Positions 1 through 12,170 of a stretch of 64,000 nucleotides of DNA are shown piece by piece. The notes beneath the pieces are model-generated. The model did no database searches. It was not told the DNA's origin and was given only the letters and a program-made list of their open reading frames with translations. Positions within the stretch are counted from its first letter, which is position 1, and each line of letters starts with the position of its first letter. Source of the DNA: Holothuria scabra (Eukaryota > Echinodermata > Holothuroidea > Aspidochirotida > Holothuriidae); NCBI GenBank assembly GCA_037179385.1, contig CM074179.1, forward strand, positions 4,402,001 through 4,466,000. The letters run 5' to 3'. The position numbers and the translations under genes are program-made.

Positions 1-5
1 GCCCG

Positions 6-726
6 AGTTCTTTCGCCAACAAAGTTCGGCCGGAAGTAGACTCTGAGCCAGAGGGGGAGGATGGAGGTCCCCGAGACACAGGAAGCCGGCCAAAGTCTTT
101 TCGACACCCCTGTGGACGAAGCTGCTCCCCTGGACACCGAGGACTCGGACGTGATCGCCCCCACTCTGCCGGCCGAGGACCCGCACCCTGCCCCAGACAC
201 GGTGCCCGGCAGCCCGGATACGCCTGTACAGAAGCCTTCTGTCGTTGTGACTGAAGCTGTGGTCCACGAGGAAGCCGCCCTGGTGGACGCCGCCCTAGAT
301 GAAAGTTTGGACTGGTCGGAGGAGGGGGACGCGAGTGTTTCCGTGGAGGATGCTAGCTGGTCTACGGTGCCTGCTAGGAGTGAGAAGAGGAAGGCCCCCG
401 CCGCGCTTCCAGATGGCGATGGGCGCGGGAAGGTTAGAAAACCGTCTCGGATGGAAGTGCAAGCCCGGGAAATAGCGTTGAAGTGCAGAATTGTCACGGA
501 GGAGAGCGAGTGGTTCTCGTGTGTTGAGTATGGGAAATTTTTGTCCCACGCCAAGTCTGTGCATGGCAGGAAGACCACTCCAAGGGTCCCATGTCCGTGG
601 AAGGCATGTAAGTCTTCGTGCAATACCCCCAAGGAGTGGCTAAACCACTTGTGTTCGGTTCATCCACAGTTTGCAGTGCAGCATGATACAGAGTTCTTTG
701 ACCAGTATTTTATCCTGAGTTTATGA
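6..726 (+). pseudogene. A1 ORF1, C-terminal part (nucleic-acid-binding Gag-like protein)
   Basis: This is the C-terminal part of the LINE ORF1 protein; its zinc knuckles lie off the window. Reading starts in one frame with SSFANKV, which matches the sequence after the last CCHC knuckle in other A copies (SFANVI, SFAKRV, SFAGKV). It shifts frame near position 60 and then runs open to the stop at 726. The middle is acidic and low in complexity. The last 70 residues hold two C2H2-like fingers, a degenerate first one (CVEYGKFLSHAKSVH, second Cys lost) and a second (CPWKACKSSC with two His at the end), then the conserved tail FFDQYFILSL. The protein would bind element RNA in the RNP. It is broken and truncated. 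Confidence 0.8.
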
Positions 727-1039
727 TGGCCATGGATCTCCTACTGTTTCCTGAGGCAACGGTTTTTGGTTGTGAACGTTTGTTTTGTATGGACCTTTTT
801 TGTGATGTGATATGCACTTTTGCAATGGTGAGGTATTTTTCCCTTTTTGTCTTCCTTGGGGTGGGGCCATGGGGTGGGTGGGGATCCGGGGTTTCGGCCC
901 TGGGTTTTGTTTTCGTTATCCACTTGACTTTTCTCTCTAGCCCTCCTTCTGTAGTGTGTATCATTCATGTTTTGCTTTGCCAGTATAGCGATTGGGGTAA
1001 GGTCGACCTCGGCGTTCCCTTTTCCCCCTCCCTGTCATT

Positions 1040-3136
1040 ATGTTAAGTATTTGTACTCTTAATGTTAATGGGTTACGCGACCCCGTCAAAAGGTCTCGTG
1101 TTATTCAGTTTCTTAAAATTTATAACTATGATATCGTTTGCTTGCAGGAGACACATTTTACAGATGAGTGCGATGTTGTTTCGTTTCAAAGGGAGTGGGA
1201 TGGCCTGTTTTTCGCCTCCCGTAGTAATTCCCCCCGTTCATGCGGGGTCGGTATTTGTTTTAACCCCGAGTTTAATGGTTCCGTCTCTCAAACTAGGGTG
1301 GATCAGAGAGGACGTATTATTTCGGTGTTGGTTTCCCCTCCCTTTTCCCCGGCCCTCCGGGTTTGTAACGTGTATGCTCCCAATGTGCCCCGGGACAGGG
1401 TTAAATTTTTTGGGGAGATTTTCTATTTTTCTCGTGGGGTTGAACCAGTCCTCCTTGCCGGGGATTTTAATTGTGTTTCTGACTCTATTGATAGGTCTGG
1501 GGTCTCGGACAACACCTCCTGTTTCACAGGGAAGGGTGGAGTTGGGGGAGTTTTTGGAGTCTAGAGACCTTATTGATTGTTGGAGGGTGTCCCACCCGTC
1601 CACTCCTGGGTTTACCTGGGAGCATGTGGGCAAGGGCCTTAGGTCCCGTCTGGACCGAATTTACATCCCGTCTGGTTTTGACATTGACAAAGCCTCTATT
1701 TTGAGCTTCCCGCTCTCCGACCATAGGCCTGTCGGGGTCTCCTTCACTGCCTTGGGGGGCGCCCCGGTCGGTGGGAGGGGTGTGTGGAAGTGTAATGTTT
1801 CTGTCCTTCATGATGAAACGTTTATTAATGATTTTACGAGCAACTTTCAGATGTGGACATCTCTTAAGCCCGGTTTTGATTCCATTATTGACTGGTGGGA
1901 GAATGTTAAGGACAGAGCGAAGCGCCTAATTCGGCACAGTGTTCGACTGGGTCCCGGGTGCCCGGGTCAGGCGGGCCCGTCTTCAGGTTTTGCAGCGTGC
2001 GTGTGATCACGCTTCGGAGGGGGAGCTTGAAGGTCTGTTGGATGAGGGGAGGAGGGGGGCTGCTATCCGGTCCAGGGTTCGTCTCCTCGATGCTTCTGAG
2101 AGGCCCTCTGCCTTTTTCTTTCGACGTGAGAGGCACTGTGCCGAGGAAAAGGCGGTTCGCTCTGTCCGCGACCCCTCGGGGAATGTCACTAGTAACTCTT
2201 CTGACATTTTGAGTGTTTTTCATGGGTTTTATTCCTCCTTGCTTTCGTGTGTTGACGAAGTTTCTCTGAATGACCAGTCTGTGCTTTTGGAGGCGATCGA
2301 CGCCCCACTCGACAGGTCCTCGATGGATAGACTGGAGGGGCCCATTGAACTTGTCGAGGTGGTCGGTGCCATTAAGACGTTGCCTTCTAATAAGTCCCCC
2401 GAGGTGGATGGGCTTCCGTACGAGCTTTATGTTAAGTTCATCGACCTCCTCGGCCCGGAGCTTGTGCGTGTTTATAATGAAGCCTTTTCTCGGGGCCTTC
2501 TGTCCCCCTCCCAGAGGACTGGTATCGTGATTTTGTTGCCCAAGGGTGGGGATCCCCTCGATCCTGCATGCCGAAGGCCAATAAGTTTGCTTTCTTGTGA
2601 TTACAAGATTCTCGCTAAAGTTATTCAGCTCATATTATCCACCATTATGTCTGAGCTTGTTAACGACTTCCAAACGTGCTCCGTGCCGGGGAGGTCTATT
2701 CATACGAATTTGTTTCTTTGCCGTGATATTATCGATTTAGGGAGAGCTAGACCTATGAATTGTGCTCTTATTTCTATTGGCCAGGAGAAGGCCTTTGATA
2801 AAGTGAATTGGAACTTTTTGTTTAGTGTGCTTCGCAAGTTTGGGCTCGGGGAGAATTTCTGTAAATGGGTACGCATTCTGTACAACGACATTTCCAGCCG
2901 TGTGCTTATTAATGGGTTCCTCGGGGAAAAGGTCGCCATTTCCAGGGGGGTCCGGCAGGGCTGCCCCCTGTCCCCGTCCTTGTATGTTTTGTTTATTGAG
3001 CCGCTGGCCCGGCTCATCGCCAGGAACCAGTCTATTCGGGGATTGCCCTTCCGGGGCGTGGGGGTAGGGTCGTCAAGTTCCTTCAATACGCTGATGATGC
3101 CACGTGTATTGCTACCAGTGGTAGCGATATTAAGTC
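1040..3136 (+). pseudogene. A1 ORF2 5' part: APE endonuclease and reverse transcriptase
   Basis: This region would encode the enzyme that nicks target DNA and primes reverse transcription there. The APE domain starts at the first Met (TLNVNGLRDPVKRSR) and keeps QET, AGDFNC, RLDRIY and SDHRPV. The reading changes frame near 1545 and again near 1945. The RT domain then runs from about 2300 with NKSPEVDGLPYE (a Gly-to-Glu change in the usual PGIDG), LLPKGGDPLDP, RRPISLL, QEKAFDKVNW and RQGCPLSPSLY. The YADD block starts about 3090 in a shifted frame (TLMMPRV in place of YADDATC). The gypsy1 LTR cuts it right after this; the rest is at 20945-22651. Confidence 0.87.
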
Positions 3137-3796
3137 TGTGGGATTAATGTGGTTAACAAGTATTATTTGTAAGTACTCGAGACTCACCCAGAAGAGCCGC
3201 CACACCTCGTCCCGGCGCTGACGTAGGTCCTGGTTGTCCTTCGTTAACAATAAGGTGGAAAGCTGCTGCCACTGTAGCCTACCGTTTAATTAATTTCTAT
3301 TTCTACAAACACTAGGCCCTATATACACTATACTAACAGTAATACAAAAGGAATTGCTGTGCCTGTCTGGCGCATGCACGTGCAAATATATACAACTACG
3401 CAAAATATAAACTGTACGACCTACTTACGTAAATAAAATGTCTACGCTGCTTAGCGCTGGCTTGGCCTGAGTGGCTGTGATACTACTGCCGCCCAAAACC
3501 AATAACCTACTTGCAGTTCGTCTATATGCAAAAATCTAGTCTATAATATAGTATAACAACTTCTCTCTAGACGAGCAGTCCGATCTTGTCCTTCTGCTTG
3601 CTGAACGGCTAGTGCGTCGTTATCACTAAACGCACATGCAAAGAACAGTACACAAAAGCCATATGCAGGTGCACATGCTAAGATTTTGCATAACAATACT
3701 ACTTATGTTTCACCACTAGCGGTGAAGTTTTTACAGGTGATATCTACAGCAGGTAAACTTACGGAAACTTTACCAAAATGAAATAGCGCCACTACA
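3137..3796 (-). repeat. gypsy1 3' LTR
   Basis: This 660-bp repeat begins TGTGGGATTAATG and ends CACTACA on the + strand, and matches 20331-20944 almost base for base. It carries about 46 extra bases at about 3707-3752, which include a perfect inverted repeat, TTCACC ACTAGC GGTGAA, and lie between ACTAC and TCTAC. The LTR holds the promoter and polyadenylation signals; I could not place them by eye. Confidence 0.93.
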
Positions 3797-3815
3797 TCTA
3801 GCTCCCCCCTAGATT
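3797..3815 (-). other. gypsy1 polypurine tract
   Basis: Read on the - strand, a purine-rich stretch with AGGGGGGAG lies directly before the first base of the 3' LTR. This is where plus-strand DNA synthesis is primed in LTR elements. The last codons of pol overlap it. Confidence 0.7.
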
Positions 3816-4709
3816 GCGCTATAGAATAAAGCAATCGATAACAAACAATTAACACCATCTGTTCGACCAGTATCAATAAACTGGATATACTTCTTCGGCC
3901 AACGCACATGCCGACCTGAACGTGTTTGACGTGGAGTAACATGGTCCGCATGTGTTGGTGGCGCAGTTGGTTTGAGAGTGGTTTTACTAGGTATTAATGG
4001 AGCTGGTTGGAATTCTAATTGGGTATAAGTTTCATCCAGGTAAGCCACTTTTAATCGGTCTAGACTGACATTGTCATGGCGACCATTAACATCTAACGTG
4101 TAGTACTTATCCGACCATTGTAGAACCTTGTATGGTCCTCTGTAAAATGGTTGAAGGGGTTTCTTGACAGCATCAGTACGGACCCAGACATGAGTACATG
4201 TGGATAATTCTTTTGGAATATGAGATGATCTTGCGGTTGGTCTGGAAACAAACGGTCTCATGGCGGACATGTATTGCCGGAGTCTGTCTACATAGTCACA
4301 AGGATCAGGAATATAATGTCCAGTCTTTGTAACTATATCGGATGGTAAAGCAAGTGTTGTACCAAAAACCATCTCCGCTACGCTGAAATTAGTATCAGCC
4401 CTAGGAACTGAACGAATGACTAGAAGAACAACAGGTAAAGCTTCAGTCCATGAAGTTGGGTTAATTTGTGCCTTAAGTGCACCTTTAAGTTGGCGATGGA
4501 AACGCTCTACAAGGCCATTTGCTGATGAATGGTAAGCTGTAGTCCTAATACGTTTTGTACCAAAAATTTCAGCAAGCCGTCTGAATAGGTTAGCTTCGAA
4601 CTGTGAACCTCTATCCGTAGTTACATAAGCTGGAACACCAAAAATAGCTACCCATCTATTAACAAAAGTACTAGCAATGGTTTCAGCAGTGATATCAGAA
4701 ATGGGAATG
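3809..4709 (-). pseudogene. gypsy1 integrase, C-terminal part
   Basis: This is the second part of the integrase, separated from its first part by LINE B1. It begins DITAETIASTF, continuing WPEAIPIS at 16100, and keeps the second catalytic Asp (TTDRGSQFE) and the Glu (NGLVERFHRQL). A GPY/F-like segment (YRGPYKVLQW) and the basic end common to Gypsy Pol proteins (TRSGRHVRWPKKY) follow. This piece has no stops. It would insert the cDNA into the host genome, but is now split. Confidence 0.9.
4698..4709. repeat. Target site duplication of LINE B1 (left copy)
   Basis: The 12-mer GAAATGGGAATG is present here and again at 16100-16111, on either side of B1. Removing one copy and the element restores the integrase reading frame exactly. 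Confidence 0.93.
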
Positions 4710-5036
4710 ACGTGCTTTTTAAGTACATCAGAACGGGCACTGGGAAACAAAGGGAGAGGAACTCAAACCAGACCGGACAAAAACAAAAAGGCAAACACTA
4801 TTTACAGGACCTTAACATGCACCAAGAAACAAAATTTGTGTAACTACATAATTCCTGTTTTGTTCTCAGGACAGGTGATGCAAAATTATGTTCATAACAA
4901 TTATGAAAAATAATAGACCCCTTTTATTTACATACCCGTTTTACATGGGCTGGGAAACAAAACTTTGGCATACATGTACAACACCCACCCCACACTCGAG
5001 CTATTTACACAATATTATGTACAGGTAGGTTATTAT
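4710..5036 (-). other. B1 3' untranslated region
   Basis: This non-coding tail lies between the ORF2 stop and the element end. It closely matches 47538-47861 in B2, including the blocks AACGGGCACTGGGAAACA and AGGAACTCAAACCAGACCGG on the + strand. There is no poly(A) tail; the element ends in TTAAAAAGC. The reverse transcriptase probably recognises this tail. Confidence 0.8.
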
Positions 5037-7415
5037 TTACAGGTTAACTATCACCCGGCCACCCCGCACTGGGACAAGCGGACCCCACCGCCTGCCGAAC
5101 GTCGACCTTGGCAACCGAGCGAAGTCAGCCTCCACCCAAACCTTAACCTCCGCCTTTATCGATGCCAGGACGACGTCCGCAGGCCTTCCCTCTCCCCTAA
5201 ATACAACATTGCACCGGTCTCTCCATAAGGCAAGCTTTATGGAGGCCGAAACAAAGGTAAGTATACCGCAAACACTTGTATTGCATGGCGGAGGTGAAAG
5301 ACCATACAAAGCGTAGTCCTGACTGACAGCCCAGCTGTTGGAAAACGTGAGGCGATCAGCCAGGACTTGAACCCAATCCCAGGGGAGGGCCACAAAACTA
5401 CACTGCCAAAACGCATGAGGCACACTCTCCCACTTTGTGCATCCAGTGCGGGGGCAAATGCCATCTCCAAGACGCCACCGAAGGCGCTTCAGGTTAGTAA
5501 CAATGGCGTCGTGTGCGATTCGCCAGAGCAAGTCTCGCCGGCGGTAATCAAGTGACTTACTGTGGACTACACGCCACACTTCCGGCTCCGACGCATAGTT
5601 GTTGGGTCGGACCTGTCCGACCATGTCATCAAAAATGGCCCTGTACAGGTCCCCCGCACTGGACTGCAAAACGTCCCCCACTGTTGACATAATACAAAGA
5701 GTGTCCCTCATATTGCAATAAGCCACAGTTGGCCTCCAGCTGTGGGGTACACTGTTGCTAAAAAGGGAGGGGAAGTACCAACGAAAGGATAACGCCCCCA
5801 ATGACGAAAGAAGTATGTGAACGGCGACTGGCTCTCGACGGCGCTAAAAACACACCTGGTCAGGAGGAAACGGAGCTTCGAGGGAAGGTGCACAAGACCC
5901 AAACCCCCGTGCTTACATTCCTGGTACACCATTTTTCTTTTGACTAGCTCCGTTTTTCCTGACCACAGAAATCCAAATACGGCCCTCTCAAGTCGTATCA
6001 GGACTCTCTCTGGAGCAGCCAGAACAGTACCCGGGTACCACAAGAGAGGGTAAACAAAACGGTTGATTACTGTCACCTTTCCCAAAAGAGTTAGATATCT
6101 ATCGCCAAAGGACGTCATCCTAGCCTCCACCAGGTCCGCTTTTTCATTCCAGGTAAGTAACTCTGGAGAACCATAACCAAACCATAGGCCATTAATTTTA
6201 ATGTCGTCGTCAACCCACGATGCTGAGAAAGGGAGGAACTTCCACCGCCACTTAACTAGACTGAGTCCCTTGGTTTTGGTGGGATTCAGTCTGGCACCTG
6301 TCGCCCTCTGAAAGTTGGACAGCGTGTCAGAAAGGGCCCCGAATGAAGGTAGGTCGGAGACCACACAAATGACATCAGCATACTGGAGGCATTTGACTTT
6401 GGCTCCACCAGGTATGTGAAAGGGTTTGAACGAAGACTCAACTTGTAAGGCTCTAGCTGGAGATTCACTGAATAACACATAAAGTAGGGGTGACAGTGGG
6501 CACCCCTGACGTACCCCACGTCGGACCCTGAAGGGGTCCGATGGTAGGCCATTAACCACAACCCGACTATGTACACTTTCGTACAATAGGGTTACCCATT
6601 TAACAAAGGTTGGGCTTAACTTAAATTTTCTCAATATTTTAAAAAGGAATCCATGATCCACCATGTCGAAGGCCTTCTCCTGATCGAGGGAGACAAGCGC
6701 ACATGGCAGATCACGGTCCTTCACATACTAAACTAGGTCCCGCACCAACCAGGGGTTCTGCTGAATACTGTGTCCACGCACCGCACATGTCTGGTAAGGC
6801 CCTACAAGATCCGGCATAAAAGTGCCCAGCCTGTTACAAAGGGCTTTCGCCAGGATCTTGTAATCCACATTCAACAGGGTGATGGGCCGCTTATTTTTGG
6901 CTCGAGTGGATCTCCAGACTTGGGTAGCAGGGTTATTACGCCGGTGCGCTGCGAGGTGCTCAATGAGCCAGCAAGGAAGGCAGAGACGTATACATCACGG
7001 AGATCATGTCCAACGGTACCCCAGAAGCGTTTGTAAAACTCCACTGGTATACCGTCGGATCCGGGTGCCTTCCCTCCTTTCATATTTGCTACTGCCTTCC
7101 AGAGCTCGACGACAGTCAATGGGGCGCCAAGTTCATCATTCTGCTTTTCCGTGGAGGACTTGTCAATACTGTCTAACAGGGGTAATTGAAGTCCCTCATC
7201 GGCATCTACCTGGGAGTAAAGCTTTTCACAGAAGCTTTTAAATACGTCCACGATGTCAAGAGGGTCCCTCTGTACTGTACCATGGGGGTCTCGCACCGCC
7301 TTTATGCGGCGGTCAATGGCGTACTGCGAGGCATCCCCGTAGAACTTGATTGTAGGCCTTTCCTCCGCCTCCACGCAACGCACGCGGGCACGAATACGGG
7401 CCCCATGCAGTTTTT
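5037..7415 (-). pseudogene. B1 ORF2, C-terminal part: reverse transcriptase and C-terminal domain
   Basis: On the - strand this continues B1 ORF2 from LHGARIRARV into the RT. Frameshifts (near 6880 and 5750) and a premature TAG at about 6730 (Glu in B2) break it. RT blocks include GGKAPGSDGIPVEFYK, LLPKSGDPLEP, LDQEKAFDMVDHGFL and RRGVRQGCPLSPLLY. The active site reads QYADVIC, where B2 has QYADDVTC, so the second Asp is lost. The C-terminal Cys/His motif is GDGICPRTGCTKWESVPHAF. This copy is dead but recognisable to its last residues. Confidence 0.9.
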
Positions 7416-7449
7416 AGTTGCGGTGCCTGCCACGTAGGCAGCCGCAACT
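7416..7449. repeat. 34-bp terminal palindrome
   Basis: This inverted repeat pairs AGTTGCGG with CCGCAACT and GCCTGCC with AGGCAGC around ACGT. Related copies lie at 13556-13583 and 13790-13806 in the opposite direction, as expected for transposon ends. Confidence 0.75.
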
Positions 7450-7484
7450 ATAGCAGTCGCCACAGGAGTCGAAAATTAGGAATT

Positions 7485-7695
7485 ACCGCTAACTCCTCCG
7501 AGACGGGCGGTTCCATGGGTATGTGATGTTGTGTAAGTTGTGGGGAATGTTGTTTTACAATGTTTATCATTTATTGAAGGTCGTTAACCTTTGGTAAGGG
7601 TGTTAAAATGGTTAATTTTGATTAAAAAATCGCGTGGGCGGTGTCTATTTTTAGAACAAGGACCACAGAGGTGTGTTATCAAGAACTGATTTGTT
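7485..7695 (+). repeat. Subterminal direct repeat, copy 1
   Basis: About 200 bp here match 12171-12371 in the same direction. Shared blocks include ACTCCTCCGAGAC/TCTCCTCCAAGAC, GGGAATGTTGTTTT and GCGTGGGCGGTGTCTATTTT. Copies at both places suggest a second, partial copy of the same transposon end. Confidence 0.75.
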
Positions 7696-7699
7696 ATTG

Positions 7700-10600
7700 G
7701 TTGACAATGTGTTTTGCATGGGGTTCAAGGAAGAAGGAAGTAATCCTAACAGTAACGTTGTACGTAAATGGTAGGTAGTATACGTACGCGTTTCGTGTAT
7801 TTGCGGAATTGGAGATATGACGATTTAAGGTAGTAAGGTGCTTCTATGTAATATATGTTCTATAGTGCAAAAGGAATACAGGACTGAGTCGTTTTGTGTA
7901 TGTAGTAGTGTATGGGTCGAGTTATATTGTGCTGTCACTGTGCTGGAGAGAACTTGGTGCGATAGAATGTGATAACACTGGTTATCACTGTTGGTCTAAA
8001 GAAGTGAGGCAAGGATAGGTAAGTTTTTTGGTTAAGTATTAAAGAAAGTGGGGGGTTTTAGTTCAACGAAAATTAGTAGAGTTTTGTTCCTGATTCGGTA
8101 CGGTGTGGGGTGTAAGTTTATCGTAAGGTTTAGGCCAAGCCTAACGTTAGGCTTAGTTATACCGTGCCATGTTTCGGTAAGTGTGGTAGTAGGAACAGTG
8201 ATAGTATTGTTATGTAGGCTAGTACTATTAGTAGTATTTAATAGAAACATGTCATAAGTAGGCCTAGTAAGTAATAATAAGAAGAAGAAGTAGTAATGAA
8301 TTATTGGAGTATATTTCCCAGGATTTACCATATAAAATATTGTTTTGTTTTCATGTGGAGACAGGAGTAGGCCTAGGCCTAGGCAAGGCTATTTAATGAA
8401 TAATAAGTTGTTAAAGGGTAGCCTAGGCCTAACGTTAGGCTAATATTAATAAAGAGTTATCATTTAGCTTTGCCTAACTTAGGCCTGGGTATAAGCTTAC
8501 AAATGTTTTTAGGCTGTAGCCTGTAACTTTGTAAGTTAATGTGTCAGCTGAAACATCTTAAAGAGTTTTATGTTGTAGATACATAGGTAATTTGTAAGAA
8601 ATCATTGCCGTATTAACACACACCCAGATACATCTGATACACCACGCGTGGATCAACTTTCGATGTTTCTAGATTTCATACTAGGGCTGTGAACGTTTAG
8701 CAAAAGAACTAAACGTTTAACCTCAAAAATTTGCGATCGTTTAGCGATTAATCGCGATTAGCTTATCACAAAGAAAAAAAAATAATTTCAGTACAGTATG
8801 TAGTGAGTGATACTGATTGTAATGCAGAAATAAAAATATATAGTCGATAGTAGCGTAGTGGCCGTGATCCAACTTAAACCAAAGGCCTACCAGCGGGGTT
8901 AATTTTTCAGTGGTTTTAACTTCAGAGCTACAGTATTGGTACTAACTGGTTTCCTTTCCTGGAAGTGTCATACCTGCACATGCTTGTATGTACAGTATCC
9001 GTATCCCTAACCATAGCCCAGTATTTTATCAGCCATTTACTATGGGTATGCAGGCCCGTACTCCGTAGCCAGCCCATGTGGAGGGGTGGGTCTTTTTTCC
9101 AAGATGTGGACCTTTTTCCAAATACGGAGGCGGCTGGCACGTGCTGTAAGCATGCAGCTGATAAGGGTCTGGGGCATGCTTCCCCGGAAAAGTTTGAAAT
9201 CTGCAGATCTCCTGCAATCTAGAGCATTTTAGGGGGCTTTTGAACACAACAGAAGTCCTTTTTCGCCAGGAATTCCACACAGTACACCACCTTTGAAGAA
9301 GTGAACGGAAATTGGTCCTCAATATGTCAAGAAAAAATTTCATAGCTGACCCTTCAAACACAGGGCTGGAAAAATGGACCTCTCTCAGGTTGGGGTGGAT
9401 CGTTCGAACCCTCCGACCCCCCCCCCCCCCCCCCCGGCTACAGGCCTGGTATGTGACCCTTACCTTATATAGTGCTATGTGTTCGTAACCCTAACCCTAT
9501 ACCTGGTCATATTTTTAGAAGAAAAACATGATTATCATCTATCCTGAGTCGAACATGAGGGTATTAAGCTCTTGAAACACTGAAGACAGTTTAAAGTTGG
9601 CCAGGACTGAAGTTGCTATGACAGAAGGGACACCAGTTTTAGAATTCCAGATGGCCTTGTGTCAAGGAGAACGCTATGTAAAACCCAGCCAGTACCAAAG
9701 GCTATTCTTTGAAGAGACAAGTCTTCGACTCTTCGTAACATCAAGAGCAACTTTAACAACCTAACTCGCTTCAAGGAATGCAACTGGTTGGATAAAGAAA
9801 CAGACTAGGCTACCAGTGTTTGCTTTTAGGCTATACTGCTATACAGAGAGCGTTGTTTGAGTCTGCTCTGTGTGTAGCAGAGACATTGTTAGCCCAAGTC
9901 AACATACATCACTACAAGTTATCTTGCCATTCAGTGACCATGGTTTCAGCTCAGTCTTCTTGGGCGACATACAGGTATTTCCACATGACTAGTGAATTTG
10001 TAGCATCAACATAGCTTTCATGGAAGACTGTGGCCGGTTTGACTAAACCAATTGGTTAGAAAACTGGGCTGTAAAACCCCATCTAACTAACATCATCATA
10101 GCAGACAGGCAGCTAAAGCAGGCCTGTTGTTTTTTCTTGAAGTTGCATAGCATTTTTTCTAATTATGAAAATTCTAGACCCTCTTATTCATTTGGATTAA
10201 AATTGATAGTTGCTATCAATTTCCAGTACAAGTTGTGAATACACTTTGTAATTGGACTTTTTTTTTTGTCTGTTACTTTTGTTCAGCGTTTTAGAATGTA
10301 TGTTTTTACAGATTTAACGCTTCATAAATAAATGAATTTGAATTTTTTTGTGGCGCTACGTGGGTCCTAGAAATGTGGTGCCAGCGGACAACTGTGAGCT
10401 TCAATAACACAGACCCATGCTTACACAATGGGTTATGCAATCCAGTAATATAGATCAGTGTGTTAGCCTTTTCATTCAGATATGGCATTGGGCTTTTTTG
10501 CAAAGGGTAGCATCAATTTATTTTGTTCGAAAATAAGTTACAGTTACTTTTGTAAATATACAAATATAAGATAGTAGCAAAATATACCAGTTCAAAGAGA

Positions 10601-10838
10601 AGTGAATGCTTGAACCTTTTTTCTTATCAATTGTTTATGAGCTTATCATTTATGACAATTGGTTACGAGGATTTTTCAATAATCGTGTAAAGCTGCACAG
10701 AGTATCAATTGTTCATTGTCTTGTGATAGCAAGCACAGAGAAGTGACCATTGATGGACTACTATTGATCCATCCAGATCACATAGTTACAGCTCTGGGAA
10801 GCTTTGTATATTTAGCGTGTAGGCTAGTGTATATGGAT
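7700..10838. other. Non-coding stretch inside the palindrome-ended unit
   Basis: I see no recognisable gene here. It is AT-rich with several AGGCCTAGGCC and CTAACGTTAG palindromes (8130-8160, 8360-8440), an ACGTTTA/GCGATTAATCGC-rich patch at about 8690-8765, and a run of about 18 C at 9418-9435. The longest open frames are short and have no familiar motif. Confidence 0.5.
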
Positions 10839-12084
10839 TAGTGTTTGCACGGGTTACCCGGGTATCCGCCCGCCATCGTATTACCCGGTTCCAAATCTAC
10901 TACCCGAACCTTAAAAAAAATTGCATGCAAAAAGGATCACCCCATCAACGCCATTGCCCACGGTAATGGACTAAAATAGTTTGCCAATTTGGTAATCATT
11001 CTGCGAGACTGAGAATGGAGAGAGCCCCTAGAAATTATGTGTAAGTTTGTTTGAGAGTTGTCTGTACTTCGTTTCCGAATTTGAAATTTTTATCAGCGTA
11101 CCTGCGGCCCGATCGCGCTATCGTCACGTAGTGAGTTACTTCTCACACATCACATGTATATCACTTATAATCTTGCACGCAAGCAAGCTGTCTGAGTGAC
11201 GGCCGATTCAAAGTCACATCGTACTGTTTCACGCAGACATAGCAGACATATCACCCCCGCCCAGCTTGCAAAGACAGTGCCCGTAACGTTCGCCGTGCTA
11301 GGTAAACTGAGCCTTGCATGTATACGATCTTATAATTAATACGGTATGCAACCTCGAGTTTAATCCTCGAATATTTCATAATCATGGTTAAACGTGTCAG
11401 TTTTACGCAAATCAACACTTTGCCGCTATCTGTAAAGTAAAACGACATTAATGTAATAACACCGTAAACATTCACGGAAAAAGTTTTTGAAACAGGCCAT
11501 TACATATTACGTTGTTTTGCCCCAAAATGGCGCTCGCGCAGACTACGAAGTTTATGTGTGAAAGCTATGTTACCATGCCTGGATGTCAAACACGAGGCTA
11601 GCTACGTAACAACGTACACACCCCATTAGTGATAATTCCAACGCACATTGTACAGTAGTGTGAGGGAAGTTCACAAACATGATGTCGTTTGTTTACAATC
11701 GGTAATTTTAGACGTGCAAGAGAATACCATAATACAGGGCTCTGGTTGGTTGATATTTTTAAATCAGTGTTTTAAAAGGAGAAGCTTCGAGCTCTTAGTA
11801 TGCTTGCTTTTCGAGTAGGAAAGCGTCCCAAAATTCAATACCAAATTGATATAGGCCTTGGGAAGTACTAATTTTCTTATTAGACTGTTTTCTGTTACGC
11901 TGACAAATCAGATGTTTTTGAACTTAGGAATGTGATCGCTATACCTCTCCATGGATGTCTTATGGAGTATGCCTTTCAAAATGCTCCTATCTTTTAGTCA
12001 CCGTAACACCGGGAAATCCGGGTACCCGACGGGTATGGCGATCGGGTACCCGGGTCCTATTTTTTAGTACCCGTGCAAACACAG
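10839..12084. mobile_element. hAT-type non-autonomous DNA transposon (MITE)
   Basis: The ends are inverted: TAGTGTTTGCACGGG at the left, and CCCGTGCAAACACAG at the right, which reads CTGTGTTTGCACGGG in reverse. The element is flanked by a perfect 8-bp direct repeat, ATATGGAT (10831-10838 and 12085-12092). Short ends of this type with an 8-bp duplication are typical of hAT elements. Its 1246 bp contain no transposase, so it would need one in trans. Near both ends there are further inverted TACCCGGGT-like words. Confidence 0.9.
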
Positions 12085-12170
12085 ATATGGATAGTGTCTA
12101 GAACGCCTGTTCCAGATACAGTCACAGCTTATGAGTTTAACAGGAAAGTCTGAAATTTGGCTTTGTCTGC

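Larger units (their letters stand above)
1..3136 (+). mobile_element. Family A LINE copy A1, left part (Tx1/Keno-like)
   Basis: This is the left part of a non-LTR retrotransposon copy, cut off by the window edge and interrupted at 3137 by gypsy1. It resumes at 20945 and ends at 23272. It holds the end of ORF1, a spacer of about 310 bp, and ORF2 with an APE-type endonuclease followed by reverse transcriptase. The RT blocks (NKSPEVDGLPYELY, RRPISLL, GVRQGCPLSPSLY) are of the L1-Tx1 type. The reading across the gap joins as DIKS then FFYCFKLFERATGA, which shows the two parts were one element. U2 specificity is inferred from its 3' junction at 23273. Confidence 0.88.

Noticed and set aside
1040..1564. 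APE domains as a host AP endonuclease gene
   Set aside because: The domain runs into reverse transcriptase, and is repeated in each LINE copy.
8032..8331. Reading frames of about 70-100 codons in 8-12 kb as genes
   Set aside because: They have no recognisable motif, biased composition, and lie in non-coding transposon sequence; frames of this size are expected by chance.
8360..8440. AGGCCTAGGCCTAACGTTAGG words as telomere or satellite repeats
   Set aside because: They are short, irregular palindromic words scattered over the window (also 35540-35850), without a fixed period.
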